A DNA stretch of 64,000 nucleotides. Source: Hyphomicrobiales bacterium (lineage in GTDB: Bacteria; Pseudomonadota; Alphaproteobacteria; Rhizobiales; Rhizobiaceae). Position numbers and translations under genes: made by a program. Below, one piece after another: positions 34,293-42,424 of the stretch. Numbering within the stretch: the stretch's first letter is position 1; the number at the start of each line of letters is the position of its first letter. The stretch lies in contig UBQX01000021.1 of the NCBI GenBank assembly GCA_900467685.1, forward strand, positions 124,001 to 188,000, in the 5' to 3' direction. The notes beneath the pieces were generated by a model. That model was not told the origin of the DNA. It searched no databases and saw only the letters and a list, made by a program, of their open reading frames with translations.

Positions 34293-35261
34293 ATGGCAGG
34301 TTTTCTCTGCGCGCTGCCGCTCATCAGCGGCCTGATCGCCTCCTGCGGCGCGGGCGCGCCGCTCGCTACCGGCTATGCCGAGGGCGATTATGTCCTGATG
34401 GCGCCGCTGGATGTGGCGCGTGTCGAGACGATCTCCGTCCGCCGTGGCGACCGAGTGAAGGCGGGGGCAGGGCTTGCCGCCATGGAAACGCAGGATGCCG
34501 AGATTGCCGTGCAGCTTGCGACGGCAGCGCTGGGCCAAGCCCGCGCGCAGCTTGCCAATCTCCAGCAGGGCCGGCGGCCGGAAGAAGTGGCGGTCATTCA
34601 TGCCAATCTCGTCTCCGCGCAGGCGCAGGCCGAAGATGCGCAGCGCACTTTCGAGCGGCAATCCGACCTCCTGAAGCGCGGGATCGCGCCGCAATCGGAT
34701 TACGACAAGGCGAAGACCGCGCTCGATCTGGCAACGGCCGCTGTCGCGCAGGCCAATGCCAATCTGGCCGTGGCGCAACTGCCGGCGCGCATCCAGGAAA
34801 TCGATGCGGCGAAGGATGCTGTGAAACAGGCAGAAGCCTCCCTCGATCAGGCGCAGTGGAAGCTTGGCAAGCGCAAGCTCGTCGCGCCAGCCGATGGCAT
34901 CGTGCAGGATATCATCCGCCGGGCCGGTGAGGTGGCGGGGCCCTCGCAGCCGGTTCTCTCGGTGCTGCCGGACGGGGCGGTGAAGCTGCGCATCTATATC
35001 CCGGAAAAGGATGTATCGCGGCTCAAGGTCGGGTCGGAGCTAGCCGTCAACTGCGATGGCTGCGCGGCGGGCATCAAGGCGCGGGTGAGCTATATCGCCG
35101 ATGGTCCTGAGTTCACCCCGCCTGTCATCTACTCGCTCGAGAACCGGCAGAAGCTCGTCTACATGATCGAGGCGCAGCCGGAGGGCTCGGCGGATGGGCT
35201 GAAGCCGGGGCAGATCGTCGATGTGCGTCTGGCGGACGATCAGGGGGCTGGCGCATCATGA
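34293..35261 (+). CDS. HlyD-family adaptor, YbhG-like, predicted lipoprotein
   Basis: 322 residues from MAGFLCALPL. The N terminus ends in a lipobox-like LIASC, so it may be lipid-anchored, unlike a cleaved YbhG. It has barrel-sandwich halves (VSVRRGDRVKAG type at ISVRRGDRVKAGAGLAAM, and LVAPADGIVQDIIRRAGEVA) around a long coiled coil rich in Gln and Ala (about 85-200). It bridges the inner-membrane ABC pump toward the outer membrane. It begins 4 bp after the regulator stop and overlaps the ATPase start by four bases. Confidence 0.88.
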   Translation: MAGFLCALPLISGLIASCGAGAPLATGYAEGDYVLMAPLDVARVETISVRRGDRVKAGAGLAAMETQDAEIAVQLATAALGQARAQLANLQQGRRPEEVAVIHANLVSAQAQAEDAQRTFERQSDLLKRGIAPQSDYDKAKTALDLATAAVAQANANLAVAQLPARIQEIDAAKDAVKQAEASLDQAQWKLGKRKLVAPADGIVQDIIRRAGEVAGPSQPVLSVLPDGAVKLRIYIPEKDVSRLKVGSELAVNCDGCAAGIKARVSYIADGPEFTPPVIYSLENRQKLVYMIEAQPEGSADGLKPGQIVDVRLADDQGAGAS

Positions 35262-36178
35262 CCAACGCGATCGAAGTCTCCGGCCTCACCAAGACCTATA
35301 GCGGGAAAACCGTCGTCAACAATGTGACGATGAGCGTGGCGCAGGGCGAGATCGTCGGCTTTCTGGGGCCGAACGGCTCGGGCAAGACGACGACGATCCG
35401 CATCATGTGCGGGCTGCTCACGCCGGATAGCGGCTCGGGCCGGGTGCTGGGCTATGACCTCAACACCGAGAGCCTGAAGATCAAGAACGAAGTCGGCTAC
35501 ATGACGCAGAAGTTCTCGTTCTACGAAGACCTGTCGATCGAAGAGAACCTGATGTTCGTGGCCCGGCTCTACAAGTTGAGCCCGCCGGGTGAGCATGTAG
35601 CGAAGACGCTGGAAGACCTCGGACTGACGGCGCGCCGCAAGCAGTTGGCAGGCACGCTGTCGGGCGGCTGGAAGCAGCGCCTCGCACTTGCCGCCTGCAT
35701 CATGCACGATCCGAAGCTTTTGCTCCTGGACGAGCCGACGGCGGGCGTCGATCCCAAGGCGCGGCGCGAGTTCTGGGATGAGATCCACCGGCTCGCCGCG
35801 CGCGGGCTGACCGTGCTCGTTTCCACCCACTACATGGACGAGGCCGAGCGCTGCCATCGCATCCATTACATATCCTATGGGTCGCTGATTGCCAGCGGGA
35901 CGGTCGCCGAGGTGGTGCGGAATGCCGGGCTTTCGACCTTCGTGGTCGAGGGGCCAGAGATCGGCGAGCTGGCGGACGAGTTGCGCAAGAACCCCGACAT
36001 CGACCAGGTGGCCCCGTTTGGTGCGGCGCTGCATGTGGTGAGCAGTGACAAGGCGCGGTTGAGTGCGGCGCTGGAGCCGCTGCGGCATCGGCCGGGCATC
36101 ACGGTCAGCGAAGGCGAGACGAGCCTTGAAGATGTGTTCATCCAGTTCATGTCGAGTTCGAAGGACAATATGGCATGA
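35258..36178 (+). CDS. ABC efflux ATPase (YbhF/CcmA type)
   Basis: 306 residues. Walker A GPNGSGKTTT, Q-loop YMTQKFSFYEDL, signature LSGGWKQR, Walker B LLLLDEPTAGVDP and H-loop VSTHYMDEAERC. One ATPase domain only, whereas E. coli YbhF has two; the protein would work as a homodimer. It overlaps both neighbours by four bases (ATGA), tight operon structure. Energises export of drugs or similar compounds. Confidence 0.9.
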   Translation: MTNAIEVSGLTKTYSGKTVVNNVTMSVAQGEIVGFLGPNGSGKTTTIRIMCGLLTPDSGSGRVLGYDLNTESLKIKNEVGYMTQKFSFYEDLSIEENLMFVARLYKLSPPGEHVAKTLEDLGLTARRKQLAGTLSGGWKQRLALAACIMHDPKLLLLDEPTAGVDPKARREFWDEIHRLAARGLTVLVSTHYMDEAERCHRIHYISYGSLIASGTVAEVVRNAGLSTFVVEGPEIGELADELRKNPDIDQVAPFGAALHVVSSDKARLSAALEPLRHRPGITVSEGETSLEDVFIQFMSSSKDNMA

Positions 36179-37314
36179 TGGCCTCGCTCTTCTCCTTCCG
36201 CCGGCTTCTGGCGCTGCTGATCAAGGAATTCATCCAGATGCGACGCGACCGCATCACCTTCGGCATGATGCTGGGGGTGCCGCTGATGCAGCTCGTGCTG
36301 TTCGGCTATGCGATCAACAGCGACCCGAAATATCTACCCGCCGTGCTCGTGAGTTCGGGCACAGACCAGTATGTGCGCGCGATGGTGTCGGCGCTGGAAC
36401 TCACGAACTACTATCGCTTCGTGAAAGTCGGAGCGACAGCCGACGAGGCGGAGGCGATGATCGCCTCGGGCAAAGTTTCCTTCGTCGTGACTATTCCTTC
36501 GGATTTCGCAACGCGGGTGGAGCGCAACGACAATCCGCAGATCCTCATCGAGGCGGATGCGACGGACCCGTCTGTTGCGTCCGGCGCGATCTCGACCTTG
36601 TCGACCGTGACCGCGCAGGCCCTTCTCAGAGAGCAGGGCAAGCAGGCCGAAGCCACGGAGGCTGCCGACAATGCTCTGCAGGTGATCGTTCACAAGCGCT
36701 ACAATCCCGAGGGTATCACGCAATACAACATCGTGCCCGGCCTGCTCGGCGTCATCCTGCAGATGACGATGATGATGATGACGGCCATGGCGCTGACGCG
36801 GGAGATCGAGCGGGGCACGATGGAGAACCTGCTCGCCATGCCGGCCAGCCCCATCGAGATCATGCTGGGCAAGGTGCTGCCCTATCTCGGCGTCGGCTCG
36901 GTGCAGGTGGTTGTGGTGCTGACGGCGGCGAAGCTGCTCTTCGGCGTGCCTTTCGTCGGATCTCTGACGCTGCTGCTTTTCGCAATCCTCATTTTCGTCT
37001 TCGCGCTGGTCATTCTCGGCTACACATTCTCGACCATTGCGCGGACGCAGATGCAGGCCATGCAGCTCACCTTTTTCTTCTTCCTGCCGTCGATTCTGTT
37101 GTCCGGGTTCATGTTCCCCTTCGGTGGCATGCCGGTCTGGGCGCAATATCTCGGCGAAATCTTCCCGATCACGCATTTCCTTCGCATCGTGCGCGCCATC
37201 ATGCTGAAGGGGGCGGATTGGAACGCCGTCTCCTTCGAAATCTCCATCCTGGCCGGCTTTATCCTGCTCTACATGGCGCTGGCGCTGATGCGCTTCCGGC
37301 GAACGCTGGATTGA
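36175..37314 (+). CDS. ABC-2 type permease (YbhS/YbhR type)
   Basis: 379 residues. One N-terminal helix (GMMLGVPLMQLVLFGYAIN), a ~150-residue extracytoplasmic domain, then five helices (LLGVILQMTMMMMTAMALT onward) with the ABC-2 motif EIERGTMENLLAMPASPIEI and FMFPFGGMPVWAQYLGEIFP. A single permease is present where E. coli has two (YbhS and YbhR). Last gene of the regulator-adaptor-ATPase-permease operon. Confidence 0.9.
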   Translation: MMASLFSFRRLLALLIKEFIQMRRDRITFGMMLGVPLMQLVLFGYAINSDPKYLPAVLVSSGTDQYVRAMVSALELTNYYRFVKVGATADEAEAMIASGKVSFVVTIPSDFATRVERNDNPQILIEADATDPSVASGAISTLSTVTAQALLREQGKQAEATEAADNALQVIVHKRYNPEGITQYNIVPGLLGVILQMTMMMMTAMALTREIERGTMENLLAMPASPIEIMLGKVLPYLGVGSVQVVVVLTAAKLLFGVPFVGSLTLLLFAILIFVFALVILGYTFSTIARTQMQAMQLTFFFFLPSILLSGFMFPFGGMPVWAQYLGEIFPITHFLRIVRAIMLKGADWNAVSFEISILAGFILLYMALALMRFRRTLD

Positions 37315-37321
37315 GGTCGCT

Positions 37322-38215
37322 TTATAGAACATCATCCACGCTTAGCCCGAACGTCCTTGCATCGTCGTTCAGCGCAAAGCGCTTGTGTTGGATGGTCCAG
37401 CGTCCCGGCTCGCCGTCTATATCGAACAGGTTGAACCCGGCAGGGGGCTTCTTGCCGCCCGGCGATTGCGAGGCGGAGGCGATGCAGATGACGGGCACGG
37501 GTCCGTCGCGGCCAGCCAGCGTATAGCGCGTGTTGAGATGGGTGTGACCGTGGAGCACGAGCTCGGCGCCGGCCTCGTGCATCACGGCTGCAAAGCGGCG
37601 GATGCCCACCATGCGCTTGTGATTGGCGGCTGCACCCCGTATCGGCGGATGGTGGATGAGGACGACGCGCGCAAGGCCTTCATCGCCGAGCTGGCGCAGG
37701 AGTTCGAGCGTACGCCGCGCCTGACCGCCGCTGAAATAGCCGTTGGCAGAAAAGGGGGGCGTCGCGACTGCCGTCGAGCAGCCGACAATGGCCACCTGTC
37801 CGCGTCGGCGCACATAGGGGAACTGGCGGGCCTGCGAAAGTACATCTCCATCGCCGGCCATGTAATCGTTCCAGGCGGCGGCCGCGCGGCCGGCTGCACC
37901 GGGAACATAGGCATCGTGATTGCCCGGCACGACCGAGACATCAGGAGGTATGCCCACGCCCGAGAGCCATACGGCGGCGTTGCGAATTTCGACCTCGGTT
38001 GCCAGATTGACCAGATCGCCGGTAACGGCAACATGGTCCGGCGCGTGGGTCTGCATCTGCTCCAGCAATAATTCCAGCGTATTGCCGAAGAGATGCTTGC
38101 GTCTGTTGCGATGCCAGTTCACATAGCCGGTGATCCGTTTCGACAAGAGATCGCGGATCGGCACATCCGGCAATGGGCCTAGATGGATGTCGGAAATATG
38201 GGCAAGCCTGAACAT
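37322..38215 (-). CDS. Calcineurin-like metallophosphoesterase
   Basis: 297 residues. All five motifs of the superfamily are visible: HISDIHLG, VTGDLVN, GNHD in VPGNHDAYV, LIHHPPI and LHGHTHLN. These bind two metals for phosphoester hydrolysis. Similar to the IcC/CpdA-like group, but the substrate (cyclic nucleotide, phospholipid or other) cannot be set. Convergent with the ABC permease gene, 7 bp apart. Confidence 0.88.
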   Translation of the reverse strand: MFRLAHISDIHLGPLPDVPIRDLLSKRITGYVNWHRNRRKHLFGNTLELLLEQMQTHAPDHVAVTGDLVNLATEVEIRNAAVWLSGVGIPPDVSVVPGNHDAYVPGAAGRAAAAWNDYMAGDGDVLSQARQFPYVRRRGQVAIVGCSTAVATPPFSANGYFSGGQARRTLELLRQLGDEGLARVVLIHHPPIRGAAANHKRMVGIRRFAAVMHEAGAELVLHGHTHLNTRYTLAGRDGPVPVICIASASQSPGGKKPPAGFNLFDIDGEPGRWTIQHKRFALNDDARTFGLSVDDVL

Positions 38216-38285
38216 AGGCCTTGGTTAGCAGGTCGTTGCGCTATCGTCAAAATCGGTTCGCGCTATGGATTCGGAGAGTGATCAG

Positions 38286-38777
38286 ATGAAACAACCTCGC
38301 GATCCCGGTGCGCTCGGTCCCATCCGCAAGCCGCTGCTCTATGTCGTGCATCTTTGGTTCCGCATGAAGCGCGGGCTGACGCTCGGTGTACGCGCCGCCG
38401 CTTTCGACGACAAAGGCCGCGTCTTCCTGGTCCGCCACACCTATGTGCCCGGCTGGCAATTTCCCGGCGGTGGCGTCGAGGTGGATGAGACGGCGCTGGA
38501 AGCCATGGAGCGCGAATTGTTCGAAGAGGGCAATGTGACGCTGGGCGCGGCGCCGCAACTCTTTGGCGTCTATTTCAATACCCGCGTGACCAATCGCGAC
38601 CATGTGCTTCTTTATGTGTGCCGCGACGTGCGGTGTCAGGTTCCGAAGGTGCCAGACAAGGAGATCGCCGAGAGCGGCTTCTTCGCGCTCGACGCCCTGC
38701 CGGAGAACACGACGCAGGCCACCCGCCAGCGCCTCAAGGAGATCGCCGCCGAGGACGAGGTGCAGCCGCTCTGGTGA
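38286..38777 (+). CDS. Nudix hydrolase
   Basis: 163 residues from the second ATG (MKQPRD), which has GAGAG before it; the first ATG at 38265 is possible. The Nudix box is complete: GGGVEVDETALEAMERELFE followed by EGNV (G-x5-E-x7-RE-x2-EE). Preceded by an aromatic stretch LYVVHLWFRMKRGLTLGVRA typical of a rhizobial subgroup. It hydrolyses a nucleoside diphosphate derivative of unknown identity. Divergent from the metallophosphoesterase. Confidence 0.88.
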   Translation: MKQPRDPGALGPIRKPLLYVVHLWFRMKRGLTLGVRAAAFDDKGRVFLVRHTYVPGWQFPGGGVEVDETALEAMERELFEEGNVTLGAAPQLFGVYFNTRVTNRDHVLLYVCRDVRCQVPKVPDKEIAESGFFALDALPENTTQATRQRLKEIAAEDEVQPLW

Positions 38778-38783
38778 GTTGCC

Positions 38784-39755
38784 TCACCCCCGCCCGTGCG
38801 GGCTTTCCAGATCCATCATCGGGCCGCTCGGCACGATGCCGGTCGGGTTGATCATGCGGTGGCTGCCGTAATAGTGGTGCTTGATGTGATAGAAATCGAC
38901 CGTGTCGGCGATGCCGGGGGTCTGGTAGAGGTCTTTCAGGTAGCCCCACAGGTTCGGGTAGTCGGCGATGCGGCGGATGTTGCATTTGAAATGGCCGACA
39001 TAGACCGGGTCGAAGCGGACGAGCGTGGTGAAGAGGCGCCAGTCGGCCTCGGTCATGCGGTCGCCGAAGAGGTAGCGGCCCTTTGAAAGCCGCGCTTCCA
39101 GCGTGTCCAGCATGTCGAAGAGCGGGCCGACATGGCTTTCATAGGCGTCCTGCGTGGTGGCGAAGCCGCATTTGTAGACGCCGTTATTCACCTTGTCGTA
39201 GATTTCGGCGTTCAGAGCGTCGATGTCCTTGCGCAGGTCTTCCGGGTAGAAATCGTCCGTTGAACCTGTCAGGCCGTTGAAGGCCGTGTTGAACATGCGG
39301 ATGATTTCCGCGCTCTCGTTGGAGACGATCGTGTTCTTCTGCTTGTCCCAGAGGACGGGCACGGTGACGCGGCCGGAGTAGTTGGGGTCCGCGCGGGTAT
39401 AGACCTGCCAGAGGTAGTCAGAGCCGAAGAGGTCGTCCTTCGTTCCGCCGTTGCGGTCTTTGAATTCCCAGCCGTTTTCCAGCATGTAGGGATCGACGAT
39501 GGAAACGGAGATCAGGTCTTCCAGCTTCTTCAGCTTGCGGAAGATCAGCGTGCGATGCGCCCAGGGGCAGGCGAGGGAGACATAGAGATGATAGCGCCCG
39601 GCTTCGGCCTTGAAGCCACCTTCGCCGCTCGGGCCGGCGCTGCCGTCGGCGGTCACGTAATTGCGGAAGCGCGATTCCTGCCGCTTGAAGTGGCCGCGCG
39701 TTTCCTTCGTGTCGTACCAGACATCGTGCCAGACGCCGTCGATCAGCATGCCCAT
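38784..39755 (-). CDS. Glutathionyl-hydroquinone reductase (GST Xi class)
   Basis: 323 residues. The active-site motif SLACPWAHR places Cys63 at the same number as in E. coli YqjG, and the C-terminal region (YLKDLYQTPGIADTVDFYHIKHHYYGSH, NPTGIVPSGP) is diagnostic of this class. It removes glutathione from glutathionyl-hydroquinones in the cytoplasm, a quinone detoxification step. Good ribosome site AAGGAGAA. It ends 6 bp from the convergent Nudix gene. Confidence 0.92.
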   Translation of the reverse strand: MGMLIDGVWHDVWYDTKETRGHFKRQESRFRNYVTADGSAGPSGEGGFKAEAGRYHLYVSLACPWAHRTLIFRKLKKLEDLISVSIVDPYMLENGWEFKDRNGGTKDDLFGSDYLWQVYTRADPNYSGRVTVPVLWDKQKNTIVSNESAEIIRMFNTAFNGLTGSTDDFYPEDLRKDIDALNAEIYDKVNNGVYKCGFATTQDAYESHVGPLFDMLDTLEARLSKGRYLFGDRMTEADWRLFTTLVRFDPVYVGHFKCNIRRIADYPNLWGYLKDLYQTPGIADTVDFYHIKHHYYGSHRMINPTGIVPSGPMMDLESPHGRG

Positions 39756-39991
39756 GATTGTTCTCCTTTGCCAACAAGATAGCTGTCGATGCGTGACAGG
39801 AGTACCGCGAAATCGATGAACAGTGTGTTTTTCGGTTTGCGTTTTGAAAATTTCCTGCTATCGGCATTTTTCACAACAGGAAGAGCAACATGTTCGGAAG
39901 AAACCCGCGACGACGCTGAAGATCGAGATAAACGTGCCGAAGAGGCGCGAGCGATTTTCCATGTCTGTTCCGTTGCGGTTGATTCTATCCC

Positions 39992-40495
39992 ATGAAAAAG
40001 CATGACTTCCTGTATCTCACCGAAGATGCAACGCATGATAACGTCATCGAGTTCATCAATGACGAGGCTTTCGGTCCCGGCCGTTACACGAAATCGTCGC
40101 ACCGCATTCGCGAGCAGGGGCCGCACGACCGGTCGCTCTCCTATGTCGCCATCGACAATGGCGAAGTGATTGCCTCTGTGCGGATGACGCCTGTTCTGGC
40201 AGGGCAGTTGAAAGGCCATCTTCTCGGACCGCTGGCCGTCAGGCCGTCGCACAAGAATATCGGCATCGGGCGGGAGCTCGTGCGCATCGCCATCGATGCC
40301 GCGCGGCGGAAGGGCTCCGAAGGTGTGATCCTCGTCGGAGATCCGCCCTATTACATGCCGCTCGGCTTCGAGAAGGTCGCCTATAACGCGCTGCAGTTCC
40401 CGGCCCCCACCGATCCGGGCCGCATCCTCGTCGTGCCGCTGATGGAAGGCGCGCACGATCTCCTCAAGGGCGAGATGCGCTGGCGGGCAGAGTAA
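39992..40495 (+). CDS. GNAT N-acetyltransferase, YhbS-like
   Basis: 167 residues. Acetyl-CoA site LLGPLAVRPSHKNIGIGRELVRIAI (Q/R-x2-G-x-G/A type, here KNIGIG) and GVILVGDPPYYMPLGFEKV are typical of YhbS-type acetyltransferases. The acceptor is unknown. The ATG lacks a clear ribosome site. The 236-bp gap upstream is AT-rich around 39820-39880 and holds a 9-codon frame with a good ribosome site (see findings). Convergent with the YfeH-like transporter. Confidence 0.85.
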   Translation: MKKHDFLYLTEDATHDNVIEFINDEAFGPGRYTKSSHRIREQGPHDRSLSYVAIDNGEVIASVRMTPVLAGQLKGHLLGPLAVRPSHKNIGIGRELVRIAIDAARRKGSEGVILVGDPPYYMPLGFEKVAYNALQFPAPTDPGRILVVPLMEGAHDLLKGEMRWRAE

Positions 40496-40496
40496 A

Positions 40497-41480
40497 TCAC
40501 TCAGCCGCCGCGAGCGCTTCCTTCGGCGCCCTGGCGGCATAGCGCTGGGCCAGCACCGCGCAGGTCATCAGCTGGATCTGGTGAAAAATCATGATGGGCA
40601 GAACGATGGCGCCGACTGGTTGGCCGGCGAAAATGGCGTTCGCCATGGGCACCCCGGAGGCGAGGCTCTTCTTCGACCCGCAGAAGGTGATGGTGATTTC
40701 GTCCTCGCGCGAAAAGCCGAGCTTGCGGCTGCCGAACATGGTGATGGTCAGCATGATGGCGAGCAGAACCGCGTCGAGGACGACGATCAGGCCGATATCT
40801 GCAAGGTCGTAATTGTGCCAGATGCCCTCGATCATAGCCTCGCTGAAGGCGCCGTAGACGACCATCAGGATAGAGCCGCGGTCGATGGGCATGAGGATTT
40901 TCTTGTGCGCGCGGACCCAGTTGCCGATCCAGGGCTGGAGCAATTGGCCGGCGATGAAGGGCAGCAGGAGCTGGGTGAAGATCTGCAGCATGGCGTCGAG
41001 TGACACGCCACCATGGCCGCCGACCGAGAGGATGAGGCCGCAGAGAATGGGCGTCAGGAACATGCCGAAAATGTTGGAGGCCGAGGCGGCGCAGATCGCC
41101 GCCGGCACGTTGCCGCCGGCCATCGAGGTGAAGGCGATGGACGATTGCACGGTCGAGGGCAGGGTGCAGAGATAGAGCACGCCGATGAAGAGCGTCGGCG
41201 AGAGCACGCCCTTCAGGGCATAGCTCAGGCCGAAGCCGACCAGCGGGAAGAAGCCGAAGGTGACCAGCACGATCATCAGATGCAGCCGCCAGTGCAAGAG
41301 ACCGGCAAGCACCACATCCCGCGACAGGCGCGCGCCGTGGAGGAAGAAGAGCGCGGCAATCGCCACCTTCGTTGCCATAGAAAACCATTCCGCCGGCGCG
41401 CCGTAGATCGGCACCTGCGAGGCGAAGGCGACGGTGCAGACAAGGAGGATGGTGAAGGTGTCGGGCAGGAAGCGTTTCAT
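40497..41480 (-). CDS. YfeH-like bile-acid:sodium symporter family protein
   Basis: 327 residues from MKRFLPDTFTILL. Follows E. coli YfeH closely by memory: FFLHGARLSRDVVLAGLLHW, YLCTLPSTVQSSIAFTSMAG, GNVPAAICAASASNIFG, DEITITFCGSKKSLASGVPM and IFHQIQLMTCAVLAQRY. Ten helices; inner-membrane solute symporter whose substrate is unknown. An upstream start would add 15 residues. Divergent from a LysR regulator, its probable controller. Confidence 0.9.
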   Translation of the reverse strand: MKRFLPDTFTILLVCTVAFASQVPIYGAPAEWFSMATKVAIAALFFLHGARLSRDVVLAGLLHWRLHLMIVLVTFGFFPLVGFGLSYALKGVLSPTLFIGVLYLCTLPSTVQSSIAFTSMAGGNVPAAICAASASNIFGMFLTPILCGLILSVGGHGGVSLDAMLQIFTQLLLPFIAGQLLQPWIGNWVRAHKKILMPIDRGSILMVVYGAFSEAMIEGIWHNYDLADIGLIVVLDAVLLAIMLTITMFGSRKLGFSREDEITITFCGSKKSLASGVPMANAIFAGQPVGAIVLPIMIFHQIQLMTCAVLAQRYAARAPKEALAAAE

Positions 41481-41515
41481 GGTGCAGATCCGGGCAATAC
41501 AAGGACTTGCAGTGT

Positions 41516-41532
41516 ATGATTTCACGGATCAT
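41516..41532. promoter_or_regulatory. Candidate LysR operator
   Basis: ATGAT-TTCACGG-ATCAT is a perfect 5-bp dyad with seven-base spacer in the 88-bp gap between the YfeH-like gene and the divergent LysR gene. Size and place fit a LysR recognition site; the T-N11-A form is not exact. Confidence 0.5.
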
Positions 41533-41568
41533 AATGAAAACGCTAACAGTTATTGGGTTTTACAATAA

Positions 41569-42423
41569 ATGCTCAATCTCCATCATGTCGCGACCTTCGT
41601 CGCGCTTCAGCAGGCCGGGAGCTTTACCGGCGCGGCGACGCGGCTGGGCTTGAGTCAATCGACGGTCAGTCAGCATATTCAAAGGCTTGAGGAGCACCTC
41701 GGCCGCAAGCTCATCTGGCGAACGACCCATGCGGTGCGCCTCACGCCGGATGGCGAGGCGCTGATCAGCCATGCCCGCGACATGCTGGAAATCAACGGCA
41801 AGGTGTCGGCGCTGTTTAACCAGACGCGGCTGCGCGGCCGGCTGCGGCTCGGCATTTCGGAGGATTTCGTCACCTCGCGGTTGACGGCGGTGCTGGAAAG
41901 CTTCATCCGCCAGCATCCGCTGGTCGATCTGGAGCTGACAGTGGACCTCAGCGGCGTGCTCTATGAAGCCCAGGCGAAAGGCGATCTCGATCTGGTGCTG
42001 GCCAAGCGGCTGAAGGACGAGGCCAGGGGCCGCTTCCTGCAGCGGGAGCCGCTCACCTGGCTCGGCCGCGACCGGCACCTGCAGCTCGACAGTGGTGCCG
42101 CCATTCCGCTGATCACCTATCCGCAACCCAGCATCACGCGGCGCATCGCCATCGAGGCGCTGCAAAAGGCCGGCTTTGCCTGGCGGATCGTCTGTACCTG
42201 CAACAGCCTGAGCGGGCTGATTGCGGCAGCAGCGGCAGGGATGGGTGTTCTCGTCCAGCCGGTCGCCATGGCGCCCGCAGGTCTGGTGGAAGTCGAAGTG
42301 CCGCAGCTTCCCGCATTGGAAGCCGTCGAATTCGTCCTCGTGCCCTCGCGCGGGGTCGATCCGAAGATCGTCGAGGCGCTGTGGCGCGAGGTTGAGGCAC
42401 GGATCGGCAGTCCGGCGCTCTAA
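41569..42423 (+). CDS. LysR-family regulator
   Basis: 284 residues. N-terminal winged HTH (FVALQQAGSFTGAATRLGLSQSTVSQHIQRLEEHLGRKL) and a LysR substrate domain (about 88-280; RLRLGISEDFVTSRLTAVLE). Divergent from the YfeH-like transporter, which it most likely controls. The ligand is not visible. It ends one base from the convergent membrane-protein gene at 42425. Confidence 0.88.
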   Translation: MLNLHHVATFVALQQAGSFTGAATRLGLSQSTVSQHIQRLEEHLGRKLIWRTTHAVRLTPDGEALISHARDMLEINGKVSALFNQTRLRGRLRLGISEDFVTSRLTAVLESFIRQHPLVDLELTVDLSGVLYEAQAKGDLDLVLAKRLKDEARGRFLQREPLTWLGRDRHLQLDSGAAIPLITYPQPSITRRIAIEALQKAGFAWRIVCTCNSLSGLIAAAAAGMGVLVQPVAMAPAGLVEVEVPQLPALEAVEFVLVPSRGVDPKIVEALWREVEARIGSPAL

Positions 42424-42424
42424 A

